The notes beneath the pieces were generated by a model. That model saw only the letters and a list, made by a program, of their open reading frames with translations, was not told the DNA's origin and searched no databases. Shown here one piece after another: positions 35,446 through 43,168 of a stretch of DNA of 64,000 nt. Both the position numbers and the translations under genes were made by a program. Location of the stretch: positions 60,008-124,007 of the forward strand of contig CAUJHV010000024.1 in the NCBI GenBank assembly GCA_963205115.1, read 5' to 3'. The first letter of the stretch is position 1. Each line of letters begins with the position of its first letter. The stretch is from Pseudomonadota bacterium (GTDB lineage: Bacteria > Pseudomonadota > Gammaproteobacteria > Burkholderiales > Burkholderiaceae_C).

Positions 35446-36507
35446 TCAAACCAGACATTGTTCCAGGCCTTGGAGGAGCACGTCACGGGGCAGGTCGATC
35501 CCGATAAAAACCATCTTGCTCTGCTTCTTCTCGCCGGCTGCCCACTTGGGCCCGAGGTCGCTGCCCATGAGCTGGTGCACGCCCTGGAAGATCACCTTGC
35601 GGTCGCTGCCCTTCATGAAGAGCACACCCTTGTAGCGCAGCATCTTCGGGCCGTAGACCTGGACGATGGCGCCCAAGAAGTCTTCCAGCTTGGCCGGGTT
35701 GAAGGCCTTGTCGGCGCGGAAGACGAAGCTCTTCACGTCGTCGTCGTGGTGGTGGTGATGCGGGTGGTCGCAGTGCTCGCCATGTTCGTGGTCATGGTCG
35801 TGTCCGTGATCGTGGTGGTCATGACCGTGGTCGTGGCCGTCGTCCGCGTTCAGGAATTCGGGGTCGATATCCAGCTTGGCATTGAGGTTGAAGCCGCGCA
35901 GGTCCAGCACCTGGGCCAGCGGCACCTCGCCGAAGTGGACCTTCTGCATCGGCGCACGCGGGTTCATGTGCTTCAGGCGGTGGATCAGGCTGTCGACCTC
36001 GGGCGCGCCCACCAGATCGGCCTTGCTGATGAAGATCTGGTCGGCGAAGCCCACCTGGCGGCGGGCTTCCTGCCGCGTATCCAGTTGCTGGTCGGCGTGC
36101 TTGGCGTCCACCAGCGTGAGGATGGCGTCCAGCACGTAGCTTTCGGCCACGACGTCGTCCATGAAGAAGGTCTGCGCGACGGGGCCGGGGTCGGCCAGGC
36201 CGGTGGTCTCGATGACCACGCGGTCGAAGTCGAGCTCGCCCTTGCGGCGCTTTTCGGCCAGGTCCGACAGGGTCGTGCGCAGGTCTTCGCGGATGGTGCA
36301 GCAGACGCAGCCGTTGCTCATCTGGATGATCTGTTCCTGCGTCTCGACGGCCAGGATGTCGGTATCGATGTTCTCTTCGCCGAATTCGTTTTCGATGACG
36401 GCGATCTTCTGGCCGTGCGATTCGGAAAGTACGCGCTTGAGCAGCGTGGTCTTTCCCGAGCCCAGGAAGCCGGTGAGGATGGTGGCGGGGATGAGGCCGG
36501 TGGACAT
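35446..36507 (-). CDS. COG0523 (CobW/ZNG) metallochaperone GTPase
   Basis: A 353-residue G3E-family GTPase. Walker A is GFLGSGKTT (13-21), the metal-binding motif CVCC is at 67-70, switch and base motifs ETTGLADP and SKADL follow. A histidine-rich loop around residues 225-260 (DDGHDHGHDHHDHGHDHDHEHGEH) probably binds zinc or another metal. The C-terminal CobW domain is complete. COG0523 proteins deliver zinc or cobalt to client enzymes in a GTP-dependent way and are often induced by zinc limitation. I see no recognisable Zur box upstream. The gene precedes the cysteine-poor dksA on the same strand. The longer frame to 36624 has no family similarity. Confidence 0.94.
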   Translation of the reverse strand: MSTGLIPATILTGFLGSGKTTLLKRVLSESHGQKIAVIENEFGEENIDTDILAVETQEQIIQMSNGCVCCTIREDLRTTLSDLAEKRRKGELDFDRVVIETTGLADPGPVAQTFFMDDVVAESYVLDAILTLVDAKHADQQLDTRQEARRQVGFADQIFISKADLVGAPEVDSLIHRLKHMNPRAPMQKVHFGEVPLAQVLDLRGFNLNAKLDIDPEFLNADDGHDHGHDHHDHGHDHDHEHGEHCDHPHHHHHDDDVKSFVFRADKAFNPAKLEDFLGAIVQVYGPKMLRYKGVLFMKGSDRKVIFQGVHQLMGSDLGPKWAAGEKKQSKMVFIGIDLPRDVLLQGLEQCLV

Positions 36508-36611
36508 GGTGGGTGTTCTCGTAGGGGGCGCCGTCGTGCAACGGTCGGGGGCGGTCCGGCATTGTCTTGCCGGGCAGCCAATACCCGAAGCTAGGCCATA
36601 TGGGGACAGTT

Positions 36612-36634
36612 CTCGCGAGGGCAAGGCCTTGCCC
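36612..36634. promoter_or_regulatory. Adjacent palindromes between the COG0523 and corC genes
   Basis: CTCGCGAG (36612-36619) abuts GGGCAAGGCCTTGCCC (36619-36634), a perfect 16-bp palindrome. The second overlaps the proposed -35 of corC, in the 176-bp gap between the two divergent genes. A regulatory role is inferred from symmetry and position only. Confidence 0.4.
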
Positions 36635-36656
36635 CGCAGGACGGCTCAGGTATTCT
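36629..36656 (+). promoter_or_regulatory. Putative promoter of corC-lnt
   Basis: TTGCCC (36629-36634), a 16-bp spacer, then TATTCT (36651-36656). Four of six positions match consensus in each box. The start point would lie near 36663, giving a leader of about 21 nt to the GTG at 36684. Confidence 0.4.
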
Positions 36657-36683
36657 CTGCTTGTTGCAACTTCCGGCACCGCT

Positions 36684-37604
36684 GTGTCCGAACCCCAGTC
36701 GCCGAGGCCGGCGCGATCCGTCGCCGGCCGCCCAGGTGATCGCTCTCCCGATCGCCGTACGTTATTCGAGCGCATCGTCGAGTTCATCTCGCCGGGCCCT
36801 GATTCCAAGGACGAACTGATCGAGTCCCTGGCCGAGGCCGAGCACCGCGAGCTGATCGAGCCGGAGTCGCGTGCCATGCTCGAAGGCGTCATCCGCATGG
36901 CCGACATGACGGCCGGCGACGTGATGGTGGCGGCACCGCGCATGGACCTGCTGGATATCGCGGCCGACTACGACGAGATCCTGGCCACGGTCATCGAGAC
37001 CGGGCACTCGCGTTTTCCGGTGCATGAGGGCGCGCGCGACCAAATCATCGGCATCCTGATGGCCAAGGACCTGCTGAAGCTGCAGCGGGCGCCCGAGCTC
37101 AATCTGCGCACGCTGCTGCGCCCGGCCGTTTTCGTGCCGGAAAGCAAGGGCCTGAACGAGCTGCTGCGCGACTTCCGCTCCAACCGCAACCACCTGGCCA
37201 TCGTCATCGACGAGTTCGGCAACCTGGCCGGCCTCATCACCATCGAGGACGTGCTGGAAGAGATCGTCGGCGAGATCGAGGACGAATTCGACGAGCGCGA
37301 CGTGCATGCCAGCGGCATCGTCAGCCTGGCCGACGGCTCCTACCGCGTGGCGGGTGACGCCACTGTCGAGGCGGTCGCCGAGGCCTTCAGTGTGAACCTG
37401 CCCGAGGCGGAATTCGACACCATCGGCGGCGTGCTGGCCGACCAGTTCGGCCGCGTGCCGCGCCGCGGGGAGTCGGTGGACCTGGCGTCCTTGCGCTTCT
37501 CGGTGATGCTCACACGCGGCGGTGCGGTGCGTTGGTATCGCGTCTCGCGCTTGCCGCTCGAGGGCGAAGACAACGGCACGCGCCCGGGCGAAAGCGCGGC
37601 GTGA
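36684..37604 (+). CDS. corC: CorC/HlyC-family CBS-domain protein
   Basis: A 306-residue cytoplasmic protein with two CBS domains (about 85-215; VMVAAPRMDLLDI and RNHLAIVIDEFGNLAGLITIEDVLEEIVGEIEDEFDE) and a C-terminal CorC_HlyC domain (DGSYRVAGDATVEAVAEAF, GRVPRRGESV). E. coli CorC (YbeX) affects cobalt and magnesium resistance and ribosome assembly. The GTG at 36684 is preferred: it starts the VSEPQSP sequence and follows a promoter closely, while the upstream ATGs give no family likeness. There is no good ribosome-binding site. Its stop overlaps the lnt start (GTGA), the standard ybeX-lnt pairing. Confidence 0.92.
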   Translation: MSEPQSPRPARSVAGRPGDRSPDRRTLFERIVEFISPGPDSKDELIESLAEAEHRELIEPESRAMLEGVIRMADMTAGDVMVAAPRMDLLDIAADYDEILATVIETGHSRFPVHEGARDQIIGILMAKDLLKLQRAPELNLRTLLRPAVFVPESKGLNELLRDFRSNRNHLAIVIDEFGNLAGLITIEDVLEEIVGEIEDEFDERDVHASGIVSLADGSYRVAGDATVEAVAEAFSVNLPEAEFDTIGGVLADQFGRVPRRGESVDLASLRFSVMLTRGGAVRWYRVSRLPLEGEDNGTRPGESAA

Positions 37605-39205
37605 ACGTATCACCCACCTGGCCGGCCATGGGCGGCCGGCTGCTGTTCGTGCGCGCGCCGCAGCGCGAGCCGGGTCGCGCCCAGCTGTTGGCCATGCTGG
37701 CGCTGGGTGCGCTGCACACCCTGAGCTATGTGTACACCGCGATCTGGCCTCTGGCGCTGCTGGCCGTCGCCGTGCTGGCGCGGCAGCTGGCTGGCGCCAG
37801 CGTGAGGCGCGCCGCCTGGCTGGGCTGGTCGTTTGGCGTGGGCTGGCTGTGCGCGGCCGTGTGGTGGCTGTTCATCAGCATGCACCGCTACGGCCAGTTG
37901 CCGGCCTGGCTGTCGGCGCTGGCGGTCCTTGCCTTGGCCGCCGTGCTGTCGCTGTACCTGGCGCTGGCCTGCGCGCTGTTTGCGCGCTGGCGGCGTGGGC
38001 GGGTGCTGCCGGACGCGGCCTTGTTCGCCGCGCTGTGGCTGGCGGCCGAACTCGCGCGCGCCCTGCTGTTCACCGGCTTTCCGTGGGCCGCCTCGGGCTA
38101 TTCGCAGATCGACGGCCCGCTGGGGGTGCTGGCGCCGTGGATCGGGGTCTACGGCATCGGCGCCTGCCTGGCCGGTGCCGCCGCGCTGCTCGGCCTGCCC
38201 GGTGACAACAAGGCCCGGGCGCTGCGCTGGGGCCTCTTGGCGCTGCTGCTGATCGGCCCGTGGTGGATGGGACCGCGGTCGTTCACCGACGGCAACGGGC
38301 GCCTGACCGTCACGCTGCTGCAGACGAACGTGGCGCAGGACGAAAAATTTGCGCTGGAGCGCATGCCCGACGCGCTGGCCTGGGTCGGCCATGCGCTGGA
38401 GCAGGCGCCGCCCGGCCTGGCGATCGCGCCCGAGACCGCGGTGCCGCTGCTGCCCGATCAGCTGCAGGACTTCGCGCCCGGCTGGTGGGAGCTGCTGACC
38501 CAGCACTTCCAGGCGCCCGGGCGCTTCGCGTTGGTCGGCCTGCCGCTGGGCGACTACGAGCGCGGCTATACCAACTCCGTGGCCGGTCTGTCGGCCGGGC
38601 CCGTCTACCGCTACGACAAGCAGCACCTCGTGCCCTTCGGTGAATTCATCCCGCCGGGCTTTCGCTGGTTCACGCAGGCGATGAACATCCCGCTGGGCGA
38701 CTTCAGCCGCGGGCCGCTGAACGCGCCGTCCTTCGTGGTCGCCGGCCAGCGGGTGGCGCCCACGATCTGCTACGAAGACCTCTTCGGCGAAGAACTGGCC
38801 GTGCGCTTCGTGGACCCGGCGCACGCGCCAAGCTTGCTGGCCAATCTCAGCAACATCGGCTGGTTCGGCGATTCGCAGGCGCTGCCCCAGCACCTGAACA
38901 TCTCGCGCATGCGCAGCCTGGAATTCGAGCGCGCGATGGTGCGTTCGACCAATACCGGCGTCACGGCCGTCATCGACCATCGCGGGCAGGTGCGGGCGCG
39001 GCTGGCGCCCTTCACGCGTGGCGTGCTGGAATCGTCGGTCGAGGGGCGTGTCGGCCAGACGCCTTACGCGGCCTGGGCCGGCCGGTTCGGCCTGTGGCCG
39101 CTGGTGGGCCTCGTGCTGGCCATCTGCGCGCTGGTGATGACCCGGCCACGCCGCCCGGCCGATCCCGACGGGCTGCCGGGGCAGTTGCCGACGCTCGGCG
39201 GTTGA
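37601..39205 (+). CDS. lnt: Apolipoprotein N-acyltransferase
   Basis: A 534-residue inner-membrane enzyme with several transmembrane helices in the first 230 residues and a periplasmic nitrilase-like domain (about 245-490). The nitrilase triad is visible: Glu in IAPETAVPL, Lys in YRYDKQHLVPFGEF and Cys in PTICYEDLFG. A last helix (GLWPLVGLVLAICALVM) closes the protein. Lnt adds the third acyl chain to the N-terminal cysteine of lipoproteins, the last step of their maturation. The GTG at 37601 overlaps the corC stop by 4 bp, and translational coupling is expected. The longer frame to 37532 overlaps corC more deeply and is unlikely. Confidence 0.96.
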   Translation: MNVSPTWPAMGGRLLFVRAPQREPGRAQLLAMLALGALHTLSYVYTAIWPLALLAVAVLARQLAGASVRRAAWLGWSFGVGWLCAAVWWLFISMHRYGQLPAWLSALAVLALAAVLSLYLALACALFARWRRGRVLPDAALFAALWLAAELARALLFTGFPWAASGYSQIDGPLGVLAPWIGVYGIGACLAGAAALLGLPGDNKARALRWGLLALLLIGPWWMGPRSFTDGNGRLTVTLLQTNVAQDEKFALERMPDALAWVGHALEQAPPGLAIAPETAVPLLPDQLQDFAPGWWELLTQHFQAPGRFALVGLPLGDYERGYTNSVAGLSAGPVYRYDKQHLVPFGEFIPPGFRWFTQAMNIPLGDFSRGPLNAPSFVVAGQRVAPTICYEDLFGEELAVRFVDPAHAPSLLANLSNIGWFGDSQALPQHLNISRMRSLEFERAMVRSTNTGVTAVIDHRGQVRARLAPFTRGVLESSVEGRVGQTPYAAWAGRFGLWPLVGLVLAICALVMTRPRRPADPDGLPGQLPTLGG

Positions 39206-39300
39206 GCGCCCGGCGGACGTGGCCGTTTGGCCTGGTCGGCGCCGTCGACTGGTAGCGCGCCGTCACCGCGACGGTTCTGGCCGCCCGGCGTTGCGCCCTT

Positions 39301-41067
39301 TCAGCGCCCCGCGTTCATCCGCACCAGCCGCCCCGGCCGCTCGGCCGTGATCTCGCCCTCGCGCTGCACGCAGCGCCCGGCCACCCAGGTGGCGCGGTAG
39401 CCGCTGGCGCGCTGCAGGAAGCGCCGGCCGCCGGCAGGCAGGTCATGCACGATCTGCGGGGCACCCACGGCCAGGGCCTGCGGGTCGATCAGGTTCAGGT
39501 CCGCACGCAGGCCGGGCGCGATGCGGCCACGGTCGTGCAGGCCCAGGTAGGCCGCGTTGCGGCCGCTGAGCAGGTGCACCGCGGTTTCCAGTGGCAGGCG
39601 GCCGCTGGCGCGGTCACGCACCCAGTGCGTCAGCAGAAAGGTGGAGCTGCTGGCGTCGCAGATCGTGCCCACGTGCGCGCCGGCGTCCGACAGCGCATAC
39701 AGCGCACGCGGGTGGGCCAGCATCTCGCGCACGGCCTCGAGGTTGCCGTCGTTGTAGTTGAAGATCGGGAAGTAGACGAGATTGCCGCCGTCGTCGGCGG
39801 CCAGGTGGTCGTACAGCGTCTCCAGCGCGGTGCAGCCGCGTGCCCGGGCGCGTGCGCCAAAGCTGGCCGTCACCGGCGGCTCGTAGTCGGGCTGCGCGTC
39901 GCCCGCGGCCAGCGGGAACATGCGCCAGGCGACCTGTTCGATGCGCGCCAGCAGGATGTCCACGATCGGCGGCACGGCGCTGTTGGCGCCCGATTGCCGC
40001 TCGCTCTTCTCGGACAGGATGCGCGCCTTGCGCGCGGGCTCGCGCATCGCCGCGGCGCGCTGCGCCACCGGCAGATGGGCGATCTCGCGAAAGCCCGGGA
40101 AGCCCATGAAGGCGTGGAAGGCCGCTTCCAGACCGGTGAGCACGCCGATGCCGCGCGGAGCGGCCTGCAGGTACAGCGGCAGGCCGCGCGCCACCGCGGC
40201 GTCCACGCGTGCGCGCATGGCCTTCCATTGCTCGCCGCCGGGATCACGCTGCATCCAGGTCATCGACAGCGGCCGGCCGGCTGCCTGGGCCAGCTGTTCG
40301 ACCAGGTCGAATTCCGGGTCGAAGCGATCGGGCGAGCGCAGCAGGTCGAAGTCGCTGACCATCTGCACGACACCGTGCGAGAGCCCTTCGAAGGCCTGTC
40401 CCAAACCAACCAATTCAGCCGCACCCGCATCCGAGGCCGGGGTCTCCAGGCCGCGGCTGGTGCGGTGGTTGTCGGTGCGACCGGTGGAAAAGCCCGCGGC
40501 GCCCGCCAGCAGGGCCTCGCGCAGCTGCGCGCGCATGGCCGCGATGTCCTCCGCCGTGGCCGCCTGCTGGGCCAGCGCGCGTTCGCCCATCACCGCCATG
40601 CGCAGCGGGTCGTGCGGCACCAGGGTCAGGAAATCCAGCGTGTGCGGCCGTGCATCCAGCGCGTCCATGTAGCTGGTGAAGCTCGTCCAGTCGAAGGCCA
40701 CGCCTTCGAGCAATGCGACACCCGGGATGTCCTCGACGCCTTCCATCAGCGCGATCAGGTCGGCCTCGCGGCCCGGCACGTGGGGGGCAAAACCCACGCC
40801 GCAGTTGCCCATCACGACGGTCGTCATGCCGTGCAGGATGCTGGGGCTGAAGGTCTCGTCCCAGCTCGCCTGGCCGTCGTAGTGGGTGTGAATGTCGACG
40901 AAGCCGGGCGTGACCCAGGCGCCGCGGGCATCGATGCGCTCGCGCGCAGCGCCGGTGATGCGGCCGACCTCGGCGATGCGGCCGTCGCGCACGCCCACGT
41001 CGGCGGTGAACGGCGCGCTTCCGCTGCCGTCGACGACGGTGCCGCCTTCAAGTACCCAGTCGAGCAT
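39301..41067 (-). CDS. N-acyl-D-amino-acid deacylase-type amidohydrolase
   Basis: A 588-residue amidohydrolase of the D-aminoacylase group. The N-terminal beta-sandwich strand LEGGTVVDGSGSAPFTADVGVRDGRI leads to VTPGFVDIHTHYDG with the metal-binding HxH pair; SGAGFSTG-like GAAGFSTGRTDNH, the DAGAHVGTICDAS motif with a metal aspartate, and a C-terminal GRIAPGLRADLNLIDP follow. Related enzymes deacylate N-acyl-D-amino acids or open cyclic amides such as dihydropyrimidines; substrate is not clear. The gene is second after the BASS transporter, whose end overlaps its start by 20 bp, so the transporter may import the substrate. Confidence 0.9.
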   Translation of the reverse strand: MLDWVLEGGTVVDGSGSAPFTADVGVRDGRIAEVGRITGAARERIDARGAWVTPGFVDIHTHYDGQASWDETFSPSILHGMTTVVMGNCGVGFAPHVPGREADLIALMEGVEDIPGVALLEGVAFDWTSFTSYMDALDARPHTLDFLTLVPHDPLRMAVMGERALAQQAATAEDIAAMRAQLREALLAGAAGFSTGRTDNHRTSRGLETPASDAGAAELVGLGQAFEGLSHGVVQMVSDFDLLRSPDRFDPEFDLVEQLAQAAGRPLSMTWMQRDPGGEQWKAMRARVDAAVARGLPLYLQAAPRGIGVLTGLEAAFHAFMGFPGFREIAHLPVAQRAAAMREPARKARILSEKSERQSGANSAVPPIVDILLARIEQVAWRMFPLAAGDAQPDYEPPVTASFGARARARGCTALETLYDHLAADDGGNLVYFPIFNYNDGNLEAVREMLAHPRALYALSDAGAHVGTICDASSSTFLLTHWVRDRASGRLPLETAVHLLSGRNAAYLGLHDRGRIAPGLRADLNLIDPQALAVGAPQIVHDLPAGGRRFLQRASGYRATWVAGRCVQREGEITAERPGRLVRMNAGR

Positions 41068-41923
41068 CTTGACGTCTCCACAGTGCAGCCAGTGTCAGCC
41101 CCGACACGATATGCCAGATGCCCCACAGGCTCGCGATGATGACCATGCCGAGATCGGCGTTGAACTGCACCGCAATGATGCCCAGCGCCAGCCCGGAGTT
41201 CTGCATGCCGCCTTCGATGATGATGGCGCGCGAGTCGCGTCGGGAGACCCGGAAGGCCGCCGCCGTCGCCGCACCCAGCGCCAGCCCCATCGCGTTGTGT
41301 GCGATCACGATGCCCAGCTGCGGCAGCAGGTGAATGGTCAGCAGCTGGCGCTCGCGGATCAGCCCCAGCACGATGAAGGCCAGCAGCGCCAGCAGGCTGA
41401 ACTGCCCCAGCGGCTTGCGGATGCGCTGCGTCAGCGGCACGAAGCGGTGGCCCACCCACAGGCCCAGCGCCATCGGCACGGCCAACAGCGCCAGCAGACT
41501 CCACCAGATGGACGAGGCGTCGATGTCCAGCGTGCGCAGCCAGCCCGCGGTGGCCGGGTTGGTGCTCACCATCCACGTGAAATTCAGCGGCGTCAGGATC
41601 AGCGCCAATACGCTGGCCACGGCCGAGATGCTGACCGACAGCGCCGTGTTGCCGCGCCCCATGTGCGTGATGACATTCGACAGCGAACCGCCCGGGCAGG
41701 CGGCCACCAGGATCATCGCGGCCTCGGTGTTGGGCGGCAGATCGAGCAGCAGGGTGGCCAGCCAGGTGGCGCCGGGCAGGAAGACGAACTGCGGCAGCAG
41801 GCCGGCGATCACGGCACGTGGCGCGTCGGCCACGTGGCGGAAATCGGCCAGCCGCAACTCGAGCGCCACCGAGAAGACCATGGTGGCCAGGACGAGACTC
41901 AGGACGAGCTGCTGGGTGCTCAT
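41048..41923 (-). CDS. BASS-family (bile acid:sodium symporter) transporter
   Basis: A 291-residue membrane protein with about nine or ten hydrophobic segments. The BASS signature is present: AACPGGSLSNVITHMGRGNTALSVSISAVASVLA, in which the broken helix binds sodium, and IIIEGGMQNSGLALGI. The family imports bile acids or other organic anions with sodium in a symport. Bacterial members transport pyruvate, pantoate, or unknown anions. The ATG at 41923 gives a normal N-terminal helix; the frame open upstream to 45334 is a shadow of glyQ and glyS. It ends 20 bp inside the amidohydrolase gene, which suggests a two-gene operon for uptake and hydrolysis of one compound. Confidence 0.9.
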   Translation of the reverse strand: MSTQQLVLSLVLATMVFSVALELRLADFRHVADAPRAVIAGLLPQFVFLPGATWLATLLLDLPPNTEAAMILVAACPGGSLSNVITHMGRGNTALSVSISAVASVLALILTPLNFTWMVSTNPATAGWLRTLDIDASSIWWSLLALLAVPMALGLWVGHRFVPLTQRIRKPLGQFSLLALLAFIVLGLIRERQLLTIHLLPQLGIVIAHNAMGLALGAATAAAFRVSRRDSRAIIIEGGMQNSGLALGIIAVQFNADLGMVIIASLWGIWHIVSGLTLAALWRRQDARLGT

Positions 41924-42154
41924 GAAGGGGCGGTCGCTTCGCGTGTGCAGGGCCGCCGGCCGGTGGCGGCGCAGCCCCGGTGCAGGCGGCTGAAAGGGTC
42001 GGGTGCCGGCGATGGAAGACACGCTGGCGGCGCCCCGGTCGGCCGCCCCCGGGTGCACGCCAAGGCTAGCGACAAGCGCGCCCCGTAAACTTGAGGGTTT
42101 TCGCCAACGACATCGGCCGCTCCGTCGCGGGGCTTGCGCCGTGTGGACCTCACC

Positions 42155-43084
42155 ATGCTGAGCTTCCAGCAGATCATCCTCAAGCTGCAGTCCTACTGGG
42201 ACGCGCAGGGCTGTGCCCTCCTGCAACCGTACGACATGGAAGTGGGCGCGGGCACCAGCCACACCGCCACCTTCCTGCGCGCGCTGGGCCCGGAGCCCTG
42301 GAAGGCCGCCTATGTGCAGCCCAGCCGCCGCCCCAAGGACGGCCGCTACGGCGACAACCCCAACCGCCTGCAGCACTACTACCAGTACCAGGTGGTGCTC
42401 AAGCCCGCGCCGCAGAACATCCTGGAGCTCTACCTGGGCAGCCTCGCGGCGCTGGGCTTCGACCTCAAGGCCAACGACATCCGCTTCGTCGAAGACGATT
42501 GGGAGAACCCCACGCTGGGCGCCTGGGGCCTGGGCTGGGAGGTCTGGCTCAACGGCATGGAGGTCACGCAGTTCACCTACTTCCAGCAGGTGGGCGGCAT
42601 CGACTGCAAGCCGCTGACCGGCGAGATCACCTACGGCCTGGAGCGCCTGGCCATGTACCTGCAGGGCGTGGACAACGTCTACGACCTGACCTGGACCGAC
42701 GGCCTGAAATACCGCGACGTCTACCACCAGAACGAAGTCGAGCAGAGCACCTACAACTTCGAGCACAGCGACGTGGACTTCCTGCTCGTGGCCTTCGGTG
42801 CGCACGAGAAGCAGGCCAAGTACCTGATGGAGCAGCAGCTGGCGCTGCCGGCCTACGAGCAGGTGCTCAAGGCGGCGCACACCTTCAACCTGCTCGATGC
42901 CCGCGGCGCGATCAGCGTGACCGAGCGCGCGGCCTACATCGGCCGCATCCGCAACCTCGCCCGCAGCGTCGCGCAGAGTTACATGGACAGCCGCGCGCGC
43001 CTGGGTTTCCCGATGGCACCGCGCGCCTGGGCCGACGAGGTGCTCGCGCAGATCGACAAGAACAGCAAGAAGGCCGAGGCCTGA
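42155..43084 (+). CDS. glyQ: Glycyl-tRNA synthetase alpha subunit
   Basis: A 309-residue catalytic subunit of the heterotetrameric bacterial Gly[38 protein letters not shown] is the start of the class II-like aminoacylation core, with [19 protein letters not shown] (motif 2) and the conserved [22 protein letters not shown] (motif 3). The ATG at 42155 is chosen; the upstream GTG-initiated extension (VDLT) is not conserved. It charges tRNA-Gly together with GlyS, whose gene starts 85 bp downstream. This split alpha2beta2 enzyme is the one normally found in Proteobacteria. Confidence 0.97.
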   Translation: MLSFQQIILKLQSYWDAQGCALLQPYDMEVGAGTSHTATFLRALGPEPWKAAYVQPSRRPKDGRYGDNPNRLQHYYQYQVVLKPAPQNILELYLGSLAALGFDLKANDIRFVEDDWENPTLGAWGLGWEVWLNGMEVTQFTYFQQVGGIDCKPLTGEITYGLERLAMYLQGVDNVYDLTWTDGLKYRDVYHQNEVEQSTYNFEHSDVDFLLVAFGAHEKQAKYLMEQQLALPAYEQVLKAAHTFNLLDARGAISVTERAAYIGRIRNLARSVAQSYMDSRARLGFPMAPRAWADEVLAQIDKNSKKAEA

Positions 43085-43168
43085 CATGGCACACACCCTT
43101 CCTGCACTGCATGCGCTGCCCTCCGCGGGAGCGTGCCGCGACCTTCGGACAGCCGGGCGCCACTGATC

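Noticed and set aside
36508..36683. A Zur box for the COG0523 gene
   Set aside because: No AT-rich TATAAnnnTTATA-type palindrome is present in this GC-rich gap.
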